This document shows positions 47,524 to 60,526 of a stretch of DNA of 64,000 nucleotides, piece by piece (positions within the stretch are counted from its first letter, which is position 1; every line of letters begins with the position of its first letter). Position numbers and translations under genes: made by a program. The stretch lies in the NCBI GenBank assembly GCA_020226215.1, contig CM035228.1, positions 61,291,989 to 61,355,988 on the forward strand, in the 5' to 3' direction. The DNA is from Sindora glabra. Lineage: Eukaryota; Streptophyta; Magnoliopsida; Fabales; Fabaceae. The notes under the pieces are model-generated. The model was not told where the DNA came from. It saw only the letters and a list, made by a program, of their open reading frames with translations, and ran no database searches.

Positions 47524-48283
47524 TACTACAAAATTGTAATTTTACATTTGTAGATAGATGTCGTTAAAAAGTAAAATTAACATCTATATTAATGTAATAA
47601 CATTTTTAAAATTATTAAAACTAATCAAAGGACAGGTAATAAATATATTTGATATCTATTTTGGTATAGTAACATTTTTTAAATTCGTAGACAACTTAAG
47701 ACGATAGTTTTTTATTTAGCAAATGTCATAAGGTATGACATTTGAAGGATGTTAGAAAAATGAAAAAAACTAAAAATGTTAATTTTAGAATTAACTGATA
47801 TCTATTTAGATGTAGTAACATTTTTACAATTGTTAACAAATTTAAAAAAATAATTTTTTACTTAACCGATGTCATAATATATTTAAATATTGCTAAGAAA
47901 ATAAGAAAATTTAAGATGTTGATTTTTGAATTATTCAATATCTATTTGGATATAATAACATTTTTAAAATTGTAAGGAAATTTAAAATGTCAAATTTTTA
48001 CTTAATCAATAGCATAATGCATGGTATTTAAAGATTGTTGAAAAAAAGTAAGGAAATATAAGATGTCGATTTTATAATTAACCAATATCTATTTGGACAT
48101 GGTGGCATTTTTTAAACTATTATGAAATATAAGGCATCAATTTTTTACATAACCAATATTAAAATTTATAGCATTTAAAGGTTACTCAAAAAATAAAAAA
48201 ATTTAAGACATCGATTTTAGAGATAAATGTTTAAAGGTATTAAAGTATAACAAGAATCCTTAACATGGTGATTTTTTGTGGTA
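47524..48283. mobile_element. Possible non-autonomous DNA transposon with tandem repeats
   Basis: The left end TACTACAAAATT and the right end, reversed, TACCACAAAAAATC form short imperfect inverted repeats resembling CACTA-type termini. Inside are four ~145-bp direct repeats. The left terminus is overlapped by the target duplication of the neighbouring hAT-like element. No 3-bp duplication could be confirmed. Confidence 0.4.
47652..48230. repeat. ~145-bp tandem repeat, four copies
   Basis: ATATCTATTT begins each unit at 47652, 47798, 47938 and 48085 (spacings 146, 140, 147). It is followed each time by a GTAACATTTTT-like block, a run of A/T, a CAATGTCATAAT-like block and an AAGATGTCGATTTT-like block. 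Confidence 0.8.
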
Positions 48284-50128
48284 TAAATAAAGTATATCTT
48301 ATTCTTTTACTCATTATTATTCTCACTCTATTTCTTATTTATTTTTAAACTCAATCTTAGTCTCTATCTAGCTTCCTCTATAGAACTTAAAATGTTCCTC
48401 CATTCTTCACCACACATTAATGAACTACTAATACTCTTTTAACAATTATCAAGCATGAAACAAATGTCATACTAATTCAAAATAAGAGCCATTCCTTTTC
48501 TTGTTTTTTTCTCTCAAATCTTTATCTTTTCCATTTTTGTAATTTTTTATAGGTTTTTAAGATATTTTTATTTGTATTTCTATTATATAACTTCTAAGAT
48601 TGTATATGAGTGTTATATGCTTATTATATATTTAATAAAATATTACAATTGAAACTAAAGCACCCAACTAATATAAAAGATGGAGAAAAATGAAAAAATT
48701 CCATGAAAATAGCCATATTTTTGCTATTTTGAGAAGGGTAAAACCTTTTGGGTTTAAACACTGACAGATAAATTTTGAAAAGTTATATAAAATCGACAAA
48801 AAATTTATCTTAAATGAATAACTAAGTGTAAAATTATAAACTTTTAAAGTTTTTAACTGAAAATACATATTCTTATGCAAAATATTAAATTTATTTAATT
48901 TTGACTATAAATATTTTGGTGAGGAAGCTAAAAAATAATTTAAAAAAATGTTTTGCAAATATTTCATATTAGTTTCTTATTAGAAATTGACATCTTTAAT
49001 TTTATATTAGTTGTCAGGTATACAAAAAATGATGATAATTTCTTTGTTATGGGAAAAGACATTATTTTTCTTTTTCACGACAATTTTGTAATCAACTTCA
49101 TAAAATATTTACTCTAAATACCTAAATTTAATTAGCTTTTTTGTTGGTAGAGAACCATCTAAGAATTAGATTATTAACAAATTTATCCTTTTTTAATAAA
49201 TGTCATTTCTAAGATTTGAAATCCTATCCATTAATAAGTAAAGTTCACTTGGAATCTGCATATTTTCCACTAAATCAACACTTTGTTAGTAATTTGGTAT
49301 ATTAATTATATAAATTATACTCATAAAATTTTATATTCATCTATATTTAACTTCCACCTTATTAATTAGCTTTGATGACATAAACAGGTTATAAAATATA
49401 AGTAAATTTTAACTAATTTATTGCTTACTTATCCATTTTTTTAAAAATTTGAAAAATGGATATTATAACTACTTGTAAATAAATAGTTAAATATTGAAGA
49501 AAATTATTTTCTTAAAAAATTATTAATTGATGTAAATATTATACTTCTTACACTAATATCAATTCACCTCAGCTTTCTCCTTAATTTTAAGATTTATTTA
49601 ACAATGGTAACAATGTAATTAACTTATCAAAGTCAAATTAGAATCAAAATATAATAAGATGTAATACACATAAGTTTCACCAATTCTAGCTGAAATAAAA
49701 GATTTGGGTTTAGGATGTTTTTGTTATTTTATGATGTGGCGATGCTCGAAGAGAAGACAAAAAAGAGATACGAGGAAGAATTAAGGGAATTATAATTATT
49801 TATGAGATTCTTGTCTCTCTATGTCATATTGATAAAATAGTATATTTATATTACTTTTATTTTTATAAAATATATTTGTTAAAATTTTTTTATTCAATTC
49901 AATATCTTTTTATTATATAATGTATACTTATAAAATTTTATATTGATTTAAAATTAGCAACCATCTAATCAATAAATTTTAAAATAAATTTCAACTAATT
50001 TATTGCATACTTATTAATCTAATTTTTCTCAAATTTTAATGTAAAATAGTGTTATAATATTATAATTACTTGTAAATGAGAAGTTAAAAATTGAAAAAAA
50101 AAATCATTTCCTAAAAAAATTTATTATA
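48284..50128. other. AT-rich sequence with a diverged direct duplication
   Basis: A segment at about 49300-49530 is repeated at about 49911-50128 (shared ACTTATAAAATTTTATATT-like, ACTAATTTATTGC, TACTTGTAAAT and ATTATTTTCTTAAAAAA-like blocks in order). ORF 48668-48880 is low complexity. No gene was recognised. Confidence 0.5.
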
Positions 50129-51296
50129 TACTACAAGAAAATAAGCATTTTCTAAATCAATTATTTCTGTCACTAATTGTTATTTAGCAAAGGATTTGGT
50201 CCTTTGCAAATTCCTCAGAGATTTCCTCATCATAAAATAATTGTGAGACAAACATTATTCCTTCACTAAATTTAGTGAGAGCCTAAATTTTCTCACTATT
50301 TTTAAATTTCCATCACCAAATTATAACATTAACTTTTAATATTGTTATTTTTTGCAAGGGAATGGTGAAGGTCACATCCCTCACTAAGTGAGGGAATAAG
50401 ACTGTCACTAAGTCCCTGACTTTAAGGTTGCATATTACATTTGCATTACTTCTGTGATATAGCTCCTTTGTTTTAGTGAGGGACTGCTCCTAGAAAGTCC
50501 TTTACTAATTTCTTTTTGTTTTTCCCATTTTGTGAGGAACTATTTCTAGCAAATTCATTGCTACAATAGTTTATTTTGATTTTTTTTTAATTATCTAGTG
50601 CTCCATGTTTTGCAAGATATAAATGATTGTCACTTAGCCCAAACTTGAAGCTTTCATTAACTTCAAATGTAAATCTCATAATGTCTTATATATTAAAAAT
50701 ATCAACAATTATTACATACTAATACACACATAGTCACAGGCATATGATGCCTCAAAAAATGCCTAATTATGTGAGTATGATAAAAACTACCAATTTTATC
50801 ATCACTCTTAATAGTCATGGTTGCTATGTATCATTTGAAGGACTATGGGAATTTTATGGAATTTGTGCATTTGAACTTGAGGGGACTAGCAATGTGCCTG
50901 ACATTATGCCTAGTTAGGAGTGCAGCTAGGCCATTTGTTGAATGTCTTCACATTGACATCCAATTGCTTGACAATTGCAGTTGTCCAATATTTTTTTCCA
51001 ATGCAATCTTAAAGGTAAAGGATGTAATAACATCATCAATTATTAATTGTTCTTAGGTTGATTATGGAGCAACATATGATCTAGATTTTAGTGTAGCTAA
51101 AATGTGACCCTTGGAACCAAGCACATACAATCTCCCTTTTTTATTCCACTAACTACCTTGTAGAATATAGTTGTATCTTTAGCTTCAAATAGGTTTCTTG
51201 TTGAAGGCTCACCACATTCTATTTCCTATTCATTATCATCACTTGAGGACTCCCTAAAATTTTCATTCACCAACTATTTATACTTTTCTTGTAATA
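50129..51296. mobile_element. CACTA-like (En/Spm) remnant
   Basis: The left end reads ACTACAAGAAAATAAG, close to the plant CACTA terminus CACTACAAGAAAA. The right end TTTTCTTGTAATA is its imperfect reverse complement. Subterminal sequence has repeated CCTCACTAAGTGAGGG palindromic motifs, as CACTA elements often do. On the minus strand, near 51110-51180, a reading FYKVVSGIKKG resembles a short motif in En/Spm transposase C-terminal regions. No 3-bp duplication is seen. ORF 50817-51056 has no recognised domain. Confidence 0.4.
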
Positions 51297-54200
51297 GAAA
51301 TAATGATTTCCAAATGTCAATAAACAACAATAAATAGAATATAATATGCTAAAATAGTACTTCCAAATATGAATTCCCCTTAGTGAATAAGCAGTTCACC
51401 ATTGTTTTTTTAGATTATACAAAATCATCAGAAACAATTTTGAAACAAATGAGACTAAAACTAAAAATGATAAATGGTTCCTTAACTTATGGATAATTAC
51501 ATGTAACCATTTTTTAGGCAATGTTCTCAAAAATTATTTTATCTTATAAAGTTAAGAGATATCAACCAAAAGCAATAGATAAGAGATATTTAATTATCAT
51601 TTTTAAATCTTAAATTCTTAAACCAATATGTCAAACTAAGGAGTGAGGAATTGATATCCATGTTTTATAGAATTATGATAGTAAAGGTAATAGGCTAATA
51701 ATAAGCAATTATTTAAAGCATATAGTCACAATTTAGTATAAACTAAGAAATATGTAATATGACTCGAGCATTTTTTTTTCCGAAAAACAATTGAAATGAG
51801 ACATAAAAACATATAAGTTAACAAGTAAAGGCAAAGCATGCATTTGATGCTAATCACTCCTATAAAATTATACCTTTTATAAACATGAAAAGCTATCCTA
51901 AAAATGATTAATAGGCATTTTACTATACATACATGTAAAAAAACATAAGAATGATTGATCCTAATCCACCTCACAACCTTTATCGAGGAAATCTAAAGCA
52001 ACATTAATTGAATTACCTTATATCCATAATTCCTTAGTATTTTTATCCTAAGCTAGTTATCAAACAACATAGCTCAACTAAGAAAATAGTATTTGAAAAA
52101 ATAGCTAATCTTGAATAATACTAGAACAATCTTTTATAATAGCTCTATATAAAGCTTGCTCATCACCTCCATTAGTGTATATGCTTAATGTTTTTATGAA
52201 AATCAAATAGATTTCATATTCATACCAAAATGAAATTGGGAATCCAAACATATAAAAAAATAGTGATCATTCTTAACTTCAAGCATTAATAGAAAAAAGT
52301 CAAAACCTAGAATAAGAAAAAGAATCAACTAAAAATAGCTAAATGATTAAAAAATCTGAATCATGTCAATATAAACAAACTATATAAATCATGAAATTGA
52401 TAAGATCTTAAAAAATGAAGTAGTATTAAAAAAATTCAACACTTAGAAATATTCAACTAAGAGCTTAAAACACTAGAAAAAAATAAAGATATGCATAAGC
52501 AAAAAGTCATCATTTGAAGTATTAAGGAACAATAAAAAAATCTAAAATTCAAAAATACTTAGCTAAGAGCTTAAAACACTAGAAAAAAAATAAAGATATG
52601 CATAAAACATTTACAATAGAGCCACTTTTCAAAAATAATGTTAAAAGGCCACTTACCCATGCTTGTTGAGAATTCTTATAGAAAAATTGTTCACCATTTT
52701 TATGGGTCTTTGAAAATAATTATGATGATATTAGCCTAATGCTAGTTATTATTTCTTTCAATTATTTGAAAGACAACAAAGGCCTTACGAGTTGAAAAGG
52801 TTGAATTTTTAAAAGAACAATAGAAAATAATTTAATTTATGTTAATTGATATTAAAAAATGAAAAGAAATTGTTAAAATAATGCATTTGGCCACATGAGT
52901 TGAAAAGGGCTAAATTTTTAGAACAAACTAATAGAAATCATAGATGTCAATATATTCCAACTTCTTAACTGAAAATCCTCCCACTTGGCATGGCATTGAA
53001 AAATGACATGGAGGCTTAGAAAAATTGCATATGCATTTTGTCGAAAAGAATTATAGTTAGCTATAATAACAAGCTTTCCTTTGACAAGTATGGCAAAGGA
53101 ACTTCCAATGGCCAAAATAACAATGACAAGTATATGTGTAGAATTTCCAGCAACAAGTTTTAAAGTTATTGAAGGGCATTATTTAAATAATTAAAAAATG
53201 AACCAAGCATTTCTAAAATAATTTATAGTAGTTAATGTAGCTTGAAATGAAAGCTTAAATGTAAGAAACCTATAATATGAATATGATCAAAGTGACATAA
53301 TAGAATTCAAATCTTATAATTTAAAACCAAAGATTAATGCTTCATGCCATTAGGAACCAACAAAGACTACACTCTTTGTAAAAATTAAACAATAAAAGCT
53401 AACATAATAAGAATGTCAAAAGCTCCTAATTACTGATTTGTATTAGAAAGCAATTCATTCATAAAAGGACAATAAAAACTAATAAATAAATAAAAGTAGA
53501 AATCAAAACAAACAAGAATAGATATCAATTAAACAATGTCAAAACTTAAACAATAACATAGAAATTACATTTGAATAATGAGAGAGAATCAAGCACAATG
53601 CTCAGATGCAAATTTTATAAAATTACTTTAAGAAATTTACAAAAAAAAAATGCTTATAGGTTTCATCCTCTCCCCTAAGGCATTGTATAAGAGTTGATAG
53701 AAAACTAAAGAAATTCCAAATGAGCAAATATAAGAAGAACATACCTATTAGTTTTCTCATTCATAAAGGGAATGGAACTTTAAAATCCCTAGTCTCCTAT
53801 ATTATCCTATAACTGCCACCAATTGCCATGAAATCACCAAGAAACCTTGTCGTCGATGGAGCAATTTAATGGAAAGATAACCTTGTAACCCTAGTTGTAG
53901 GCCTTGGCAACCCATACCCAAGAAAGGGTGACTTAGGAGTTTTTAAAACTTTCACCATTTTTGAAATTTTATTTGAAAAATCCTTTGATTTTAGGAAGTC
54001 ATAAGAATAGTTTTAATTTAAACTATTCCAAAAAAGCTTTATAAAGATATTTGCACTTAAGATGTGATAATTCAAAGAGTTAGTGCAAATTAACTCATTC
54101 AATTATGCATAGATAAAGAATTAATAAGCATATGCATAGATAAATTTCTCTTTCAACTATTCACTTATGTAAGCATCAAGATCAATATTGAATAATTTCA

Positions 54201-54339
54201 TCAATTATGCATAGATAAATAATCAATAAGAACATGCATAGATACACACTCCTTTTAAGCATTTAATCATTTATGCATCAATATAAGCATTGAAGCACAA
54301 TTCAACATATAACATCAACAAAAATAGAACAAATGATTA
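51297..54339. other. AT-rich sequence, little recognised
   Basis: Short ORFs (51726-51974, 52918-53115) have no recognisable domain. The only clear structure is a ~42-base direct repeat at 52458-52499 and 52561-52603 (CTAAGAGCTTAAAACACTAG in both). The end of this stretch may already belong to the SIRE-like LTR described next. Confidence 0.4.
52458..52603. repeat. Direct repeat, ~42 bp, 103 bp apart
   Basis: CTAAGAGCTTAAAACACTAG plus a following poly-A and AAAGATATGCATAA occurs at both ends of this span. Confidence 0.8.
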
Positions 54340-56036
54340 AGAAAACAGAGCATATAAACAAATCTAAATAGAGTAATAGGTAGAAAGATCAAACACAAGA
54401 ATTTATAGTGGTTCTTCCCTTCAATATCCTCTCTAAGGGGTACATTGACTCTCCAAACTTTCCAAGCTTATGTTTTAATCAACTATCCCTTTAGGTTTCA
54501 ATTAGGAACTTAAAGAAACTGTTTGACAAATCTTTGCTCTTCCTTAAGCAAAATTCTCTCTTTACAAGAAATACTTTATCCTTTCAAAGAATTTTCAAGG
54601 GATACCTCACTTTTTAGAATTTAAAAATGATATAAGATGAATAACAACTCAAACAAACTTTCTTATAGAATGGATGAAATAAAAAAAGCTCCTATAATAA
54701 AGAAATTTCAAATGTAGACTTAATTCATGATTTTGATGAAAGAATGATTGAAATGATGTTAAAAGATGAAGTTCAAGCTCTTTGTTCTTTGTATTTGATA
54801 TTTCTTAGTTTATATAGGAAGCTCATGGAGTATTATAGTCATTTGGAGTAGTTAGGAATGAAAATTAGCCATTTATAGTGATTATACATGTACTAGAATA
54901 GTTAGAATTAATTGGCGACTCAATTCTAATGATAATTTTGATCTCTACCTGTCTAGAGTCAATTGGTCAATTAATTCAAAAAGATAAAATTACAAACTCA
55001 AATTTAAAAGGTCATAACTTTTTCATTTTAAGTTCATTTTAAGAAAATGACCTATCTTTGGAAAACTATTTAAGTTTACTTTCAAATGGTTCATGCTTTT
55101 ATTAAATATAATTTTTGAGATATAATTAAAAAAATAAGCAAAGGTCAAAAATAGTAAATTGTAAAAATCTAATTTTGAAACTCAAATTGTAAAATACATA
55201 ACTCTTTCATATCTTAATCATTTTAAGCAAATTATTTGTCCTTAGAAAGCTCTTTGAGTTTATTTTTATGTGAAAATAATTTCATACTTATATCATTTGT
55301 AGTTTTTAAGATATGATCAAAACAATGAGCAAAGATTAGAAAGGACAGGTATGCAAAAAGCTAATTTCTAGACTTAACTTGAAAAAATCATAACCCTTTC
55401 ATATGTTGATTATTTTAAGCAGATATGTCCATAGAAAGCTATTTCAGTCTATGTTCATGTGAAAATCTTTAACAGTCAAATCACTAATATTTTGTGAGAT
55501 ATGATCAATAGAGTGACTAAAGGTTAAAACTAAAAAGATTAAGACTTCATATCTCATTAATTTTTAAAGTATCCCCATAGACTATCTTATAAAAATATGA
55601 TTGTGGGATATCTTTTTTAAAAATTTTTGATCAAGCTAAGACTATAAAAATATGTTTTAGCTTTATATTATGAAACTTTCTATTTTGCAAGAAAGTTTAA
55701 GCTTAAAATGAAAAACTACACTAGTCAAGTGATTAGGCTTTTATTAAGGCTTCCAAGCTTTCAAAACTTGAATCTTGTCATCCTTCAATACTTAGATTAC
55801 ATCTTCTTTCTTCTTTTTTTTCCTTGTTCTTAAATTGAGCATAATATGATCTTATATTTCTTTACTTCAATACTAACTCCCATTTTACTTATTGGACTTT
55901 CCTATATAAAGAACATGATATTGATATGCATGATTCATATATAAATTATATAACAAATTAGTATAAGAACATGCAATGCTATTGTAACAATCATTTGTGA
56001 TTATCAAAACTCATCATCTAAAACTTAGGGCTAACA
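54340..56036 (-). repeat. Probable SIRE-type copia 3' LTR (left edge uncertain)
   Basis: On the minus strand the LTR would begin TGTTAGCCCTAAGTTTTAGA right after a polypurine tract, then TTTTGATAATCACAAATG. This arrangement is typical of SIRE-type copia LTRs. It also contains CAAGAATTTATAGTGGTTC near 54398, another common feature of such LTRs. I could not fix the other end; the left coordinate is a guess. Three copies of a 185-194-bp repeat lie inside. Confidence 0.4.
54995..55530. repeat. 185-194-bp tandem repeat, three copies
   Basis: Copies are marked by CATAACTTTTTCATTTTAAG (55012), CATAACTCTTTCATATCTTA (55196) and CATAACCCTTTCATATGTTG (55390). Each is followed by a GAAAGCT-like block, an ATGTGAAAAT-like block and GAGATATGATCA-like text. 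Confidence 0.75.
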
Positions 56037-56053
56037 ATCTCCCTCTTTTTAAT
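56037..56053 (-). other. Polypurine tract of the SIRE-like element
   Basis: On the minus strand ATTAAAAAGAGGGAGAT abuts TGTTAGCC, the typical SIRE-type junction. Confidence 0.5.
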
Positions 56054-58423
56054 GATGATAAATGACCAAAGAAAAATATGTTTGAAATAAGGATTTAATC
56101 TTGTAAGCATAAGATGATATTAAATATTAAGCACAGAGCATATTTTTCTTCCCATTTTCTTCTCCCCCTATTTAACATCAACAAAAAGGATAACCAAACA
56201 TATTGAAGCAATTGATGTCATTGTATTTTCTCTTCCTATTTTTCATTATCGTCTATTTCTTTTCCATTTCTCTTTAAGAAGATGAAAGTAGCTTAAATGA
56301 TAAATATCATTGGAGGCCACTCTATTCATCTTTTATAAGTAAAGGCATATTCATATCATATGATCCCAATAAGATTATCATAGATTATATATCATGATGA
56401 TATGAAAAAAAATTATTGTATAGATGAGTCAAAAGATATAACATTTTACTTTCTTTCTTTAAGAAAGCATGAATAGACATTTAGTGTGTTTAAACATTTG
56501 AAACCCTTCTTGTCAAGAGAAATGTGAGCTCTAATATGGATCAAATAATTTCAATGCTCCCTCTGAAATCATGCTATTAATTTTATCTAAGCTCCTCTTC
56601 AATGAAACAAGTTTTTAAAAAATATGTTCCCTTCTTCAAAAGGTGCATAAAGGATTAAGACATATGGGTTTGCTAAAGTATATGACATTTTAAAACATGG
56701 CAAACATAAGTCTTTCTTAATCTAACAAAAATGCATTTGAATTGCTTCCCCTTTCAAAATGTTTTTTTGAAATCAAATGTTTTTTTGAAATCAAATGTTT
56801 TTTTGAAATCAAATTGATACTAAATCAATGTTTTTCTTTATTTTCAAACTAGTTTGAAAATGATTAAAAGGAATAATTTTAAATAATCTAATGCATGCAT
56901 ATCTCCTTAATAAGTTTCCTTTATGAAAAAGAAAGATTAGCACAAGTTCCAAGCAATCAAGAGACTTAACTCAAGCATATCATGAAAGAATATGCAATAG
57001 GGATAAAAAGAGATAAAAACTATCAAACTTTCCCAATAGTAATGACAAAGATCATGTAACAATAATAATTAAGCACTTTTTCATCACAACCAAGCATATT
57101 TTTCATAATCATATCCTAACCAAATAAGTACAAATAGACCAAGAGTATAATACAATCCAAACATTGATGATCCATAAGAAAAGAATAAGGATAAAGATAA
57201 TCATTGATTGTAGTAGAATGTGATGCTCCTTGGCTATAATCATCTTCCTTCTTATCACTTATAAGGTGAACATCATTAATCTTGATGAGTGATGACTTTT
57301 TCTTAATGTGCTTGCCTTTGAAGAAGGATTAGAATCTTTTTCTAGCACATCTTTAAATCAAGACATGACCTTCCAACTTTTTCAATACTTCACATACTTG
57401 AAGATGATCTTTTGAATTATCTCATAAATCTTAAAGATTCTTGCAAACTTTTAAGCATAAAACTTAAGATTGGAGATTATAATTATACAAATCAAATTCT
57501 AAAGACATCTCAAGGAAAGGATAGCTTAAGCATCATTCAAGCTTTTCTTGGAACATATACATAATTGATAGAAAATATTTAGCAAGTATTATATCATCAA
57601 CCATGTAACTTTGAACCTTTAAAGAGATAAGGAAAATCCAAATGAAATTATTTTCAAACTAATAAGGATTTTTGAAAAATTCAAAAAGTAATTTATGATT
57701 TTGAAAAATACATGAAATTATCAAAACTCATAAAACCATTTTGAGGGAACAAGCACATAAGAGCAAATGATATGACTAACCATTAAGAATATATATAATC
57801 ACCAATAATAAGCTAAAATAAGCTCCTTTTTAAATTTTTACAAGTAAAACCATTAAAAAATATAGAGCTAGTTATCTTTCCAAATTCTAAAACATAAGCA
57901 TCAAGTTATATTAGTAACATATTTGCCTTGATAGAATGAATAATCTTTATTTAGTATAAGGAACACATGTCATCTTAAAGATAAAGTCAAATACATCAAT
58001 GATATGTTTAATCCTTAACTATCCAAACTTAAGATTGATATAAGGCATATTAAGCATAGAGATAGGATAGAGTATACCAATTTTTAACTCTCATTCTTTG
58101 TAGAAGTTGACCCTAATTTGAGAGTTGAGTTAAACTAGCCTCAAGTTGAATCTATCTTCCATTTTTATACTATGTTTGAGGTAGTATCATACTTCCTTCC
58201 TAAATGAAACTTTAGAAAACTTCTTTAGTACCCAACTAAGACTAGGATCCGTGGAGGTTAAATAAATATCAATGTAATATGCTCATTAAAGATTAACCAA
58301 TTCAAACAAGTAAGCATAATGATCATGTTCTTGAGAATTATTTTTAGAGCATTTGTATATCTTCCTTGTTGAGTAATTAATAAGAAAACTCAATGGAAAA
58401 TATACTAAGCATTGCATACTTTT
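56054..58423. other. AT-rich sequence, probable inside of the SIRE-like element
   Basis: No gag or pol similarity is recognisable on either strand, so if this is the internal region it is very decayed or a non-autonomous type. A perfect 18-bp tandem repeat is listed separately. Confidence 0.35.
56761..56814. repeat. Perfect 18-bp tandem repeat, three copies
   Basis: GTTTTTTTGAAATCAAAT is repeated three times without a change at 56761, 56779 and 56797. Confidence 0.95.
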
Positions 58424-58428
58424 ATATT
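58424..58428. repeat. Target-site duplication ATATT, left copy
   Basis: ATATT flanks the solo LTR here and at 60108-60112. Confidence 0.88.
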
Positions 58429-59057
58429 TGTTAGGAATTCGGATTATCATATGCAAAGGAAATTTAAAATTTTGATCCGAATTCTACCTAGGATCTATGC
58501 AAAAAGCATAAATCAATGATTAGGGTTTTACCTATTGGGCACTCGTATTTCTACTGATCAAAACTTGAGAGTGGATGAATCAAACACTTGCCGAAAGGTA
58601 CAGCGTCTCTACGTTATCCACACGGAGTGAATAACGACCTCTCATCCTCCACGAATCTGCTAGGATGCATTTCTCTCTCTAGGAACTAGGATTTTGATAT
58701 TTTCTGAGTGATTTAGGGTTTTAGGAAGTCTATGAGCGTATCTTTAATATGCTGCCCTCAAGCTCCCTTTTTTAAAACTTAGGCAAGCCACAATCCTAGT
58801 CCTACTAGGATAATGCTTTCAAAATCCTAATCACACTTAACAACTCATTTTATCCTTATCCTAGAGATAATGAGGAGAGATATGACTTATCTATTAATTA
58901 TCTAACATTAGATAATATTATCTCATAATATAGATATCTTAATATTAGATAATTGCATATAGTTATCAAATATCAAAATAATATTATCTCATAATATATT
59001 TATCTAATATCTGATAACGTAATTATTTGATATTACTTTAATATCAAATAATATCAC

Positions 59058-59103
<46 letters not shown>

Positions 59104-60107
59104 GTGAATTTATTATTCTTAATAATATATATGCGCGAAAATAAGTCCAATTAATTGAATATTAATATAATTAAAGTTCAATTAATTATTGTCTTATTCC
59201 TATTCCTTTTGTGTGACCCTGTAGGTTCTTACTATATTGACAATGACTCATTATTAAGCCATAGATAGTAAGCGGTATCTAGCAATACATCACTGCCACT
59301 CAAGTAGTAAGAATGTCTGTGATTCGACATCTACCTAATACATGATCAACGTTTTGCATCATAACCCTTTTGTAATAATATCTAAATTGAACTAGAGGCA
59401 TGGAATGTGTCATCCTAGTCAATATTCAATTTATATTTCTTGATACTGAGTAGACTTAAAATAAATTATTAATATCACATATTAATTCAATTAAGTATGG
59501 CCAAGCATTTCTAAGTCTCACTCAATCAAGGGACCCAAGGATATTTCTCTTTTATACAAGAGTAACAAAATCCCATCTACATCACTCACTTCCCTCTGCA
59601 CGATTTATGACACACCCAATCAATGCCCTACTTGTCATCCTGATTAAAGATGACATAGGATAATATTAAAGTGAGTAATTCCTCATGTAGGGAACCGTAG
59701 TGACTTTAGGTTAAAGGTTTATGTGTATTTGTGATCATATGAGAATAACTTATGACACATCTATCCATGCAATATTCTCATAGTGGCTCAGTCCAGTACA
59801 TTGTTCACTAGCAATGTACTTATGTATTGACTTGATATCATATATCCATGATTCATAATCATCAGTTACTATACATGCTAGTCTCGATGTATTATTACTA
59901 TCCTTTTCGTAATAATACTTAACTAGGGGCATTTTAGGAATAGTGAAGCTATTCCAAGGATAATTATTATATTAAGTTATAAATTATGCATAATAATAAT
60001 AAAATTATAAAAATAAAATATAATAGTTAAATTGCCTAAAGTAAAACATAATACATTGTGTATAACTTCAATTATCTATATGATTGGTTCTAGGACACAC
60101 ACCAATA
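58429..60107 (-). mobile_element. Solo LTR of the copia A family
   Basis: A complete LTR of 1679 bp homologous to 9668-11321 and 24509-26158. It has ends TGTTAGGAATTC and ACCAATA, and perfect ATATT duplications on both sides. No primer site, internal region or second LTR adjoins it. This is the classic product of recombination between the two LTRs of one element. An (AT)n run at 59058-59102 is much longer than in the other two copies. The ORF at 59750-59932 is not a gene. Confidence 0.93.
59058..59102. repeat. (AT)n microsatellite inside the solo LTR
   Basis: About 22 AT units, compared with only a few in the matching place of the other two LTRs (near 10300 and 25140). Confidence 0.95.
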
Positions 60108-60112
60108 ATATT
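60108..60112. repeat. Target-site duplication ATATT, right copy
   Basis: Perfect copy of 58424-58428. Confidence 0.88.
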
Positions 60113-60526
60113 AAATTATATCATCAAAGGGCTATGGGGATATAAAGACAAAGTAAATCATGCATTTCAATTTCAATGGAATAGAGGCATACGAATGAAG
60201 GACCTAAAAGTGTTTAGCATTTTTATAAGTTCCCTTCAAAATAGATTGGTCAATCAATTTATGTATAAATGTATCCATGTATTCCATAATTTTAAATTTT
60301 CATATTTCCTTCCACATTCAATAAATCAATTAATGAATCAATTTCAAACTTCTAAAGGTAATCATTACTTTCTCATAATTGATTAGTCACTCAATTCTGA
60401 TCATTTGAACATGCTTCACTAAATCGATTAGTCATTCAATTCTATCTTGTTTGACACTTCAGAATCGATTGACCACTTGATTAATTTCTTACTAAAAGCT
60501 CTTAATTTATCATTTTCAAATATAAC
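60113..60526. other. Short AT-rich stretch between two retroelements
   Basis: Contains repeated CGATTAGTCA-like motifs (60380-60480). A related pair of motifs (AATTGGCGACTCAATTCTAA, AGTCAATTGGTCAATTAATT) lies in the SIRE-like LTR at 54908-54980, so this may be part of that element's other LTR, cut by the Athila insertion at 60527. The ORF at 60084-60386 is not supported. Confidence 0.35.

Noticed and set aside
50817..51056. A 79-codon ORF inside the CACTA-like segment
   Set aside because: No transposase motif or other domain is recognisable, and length is within chance.
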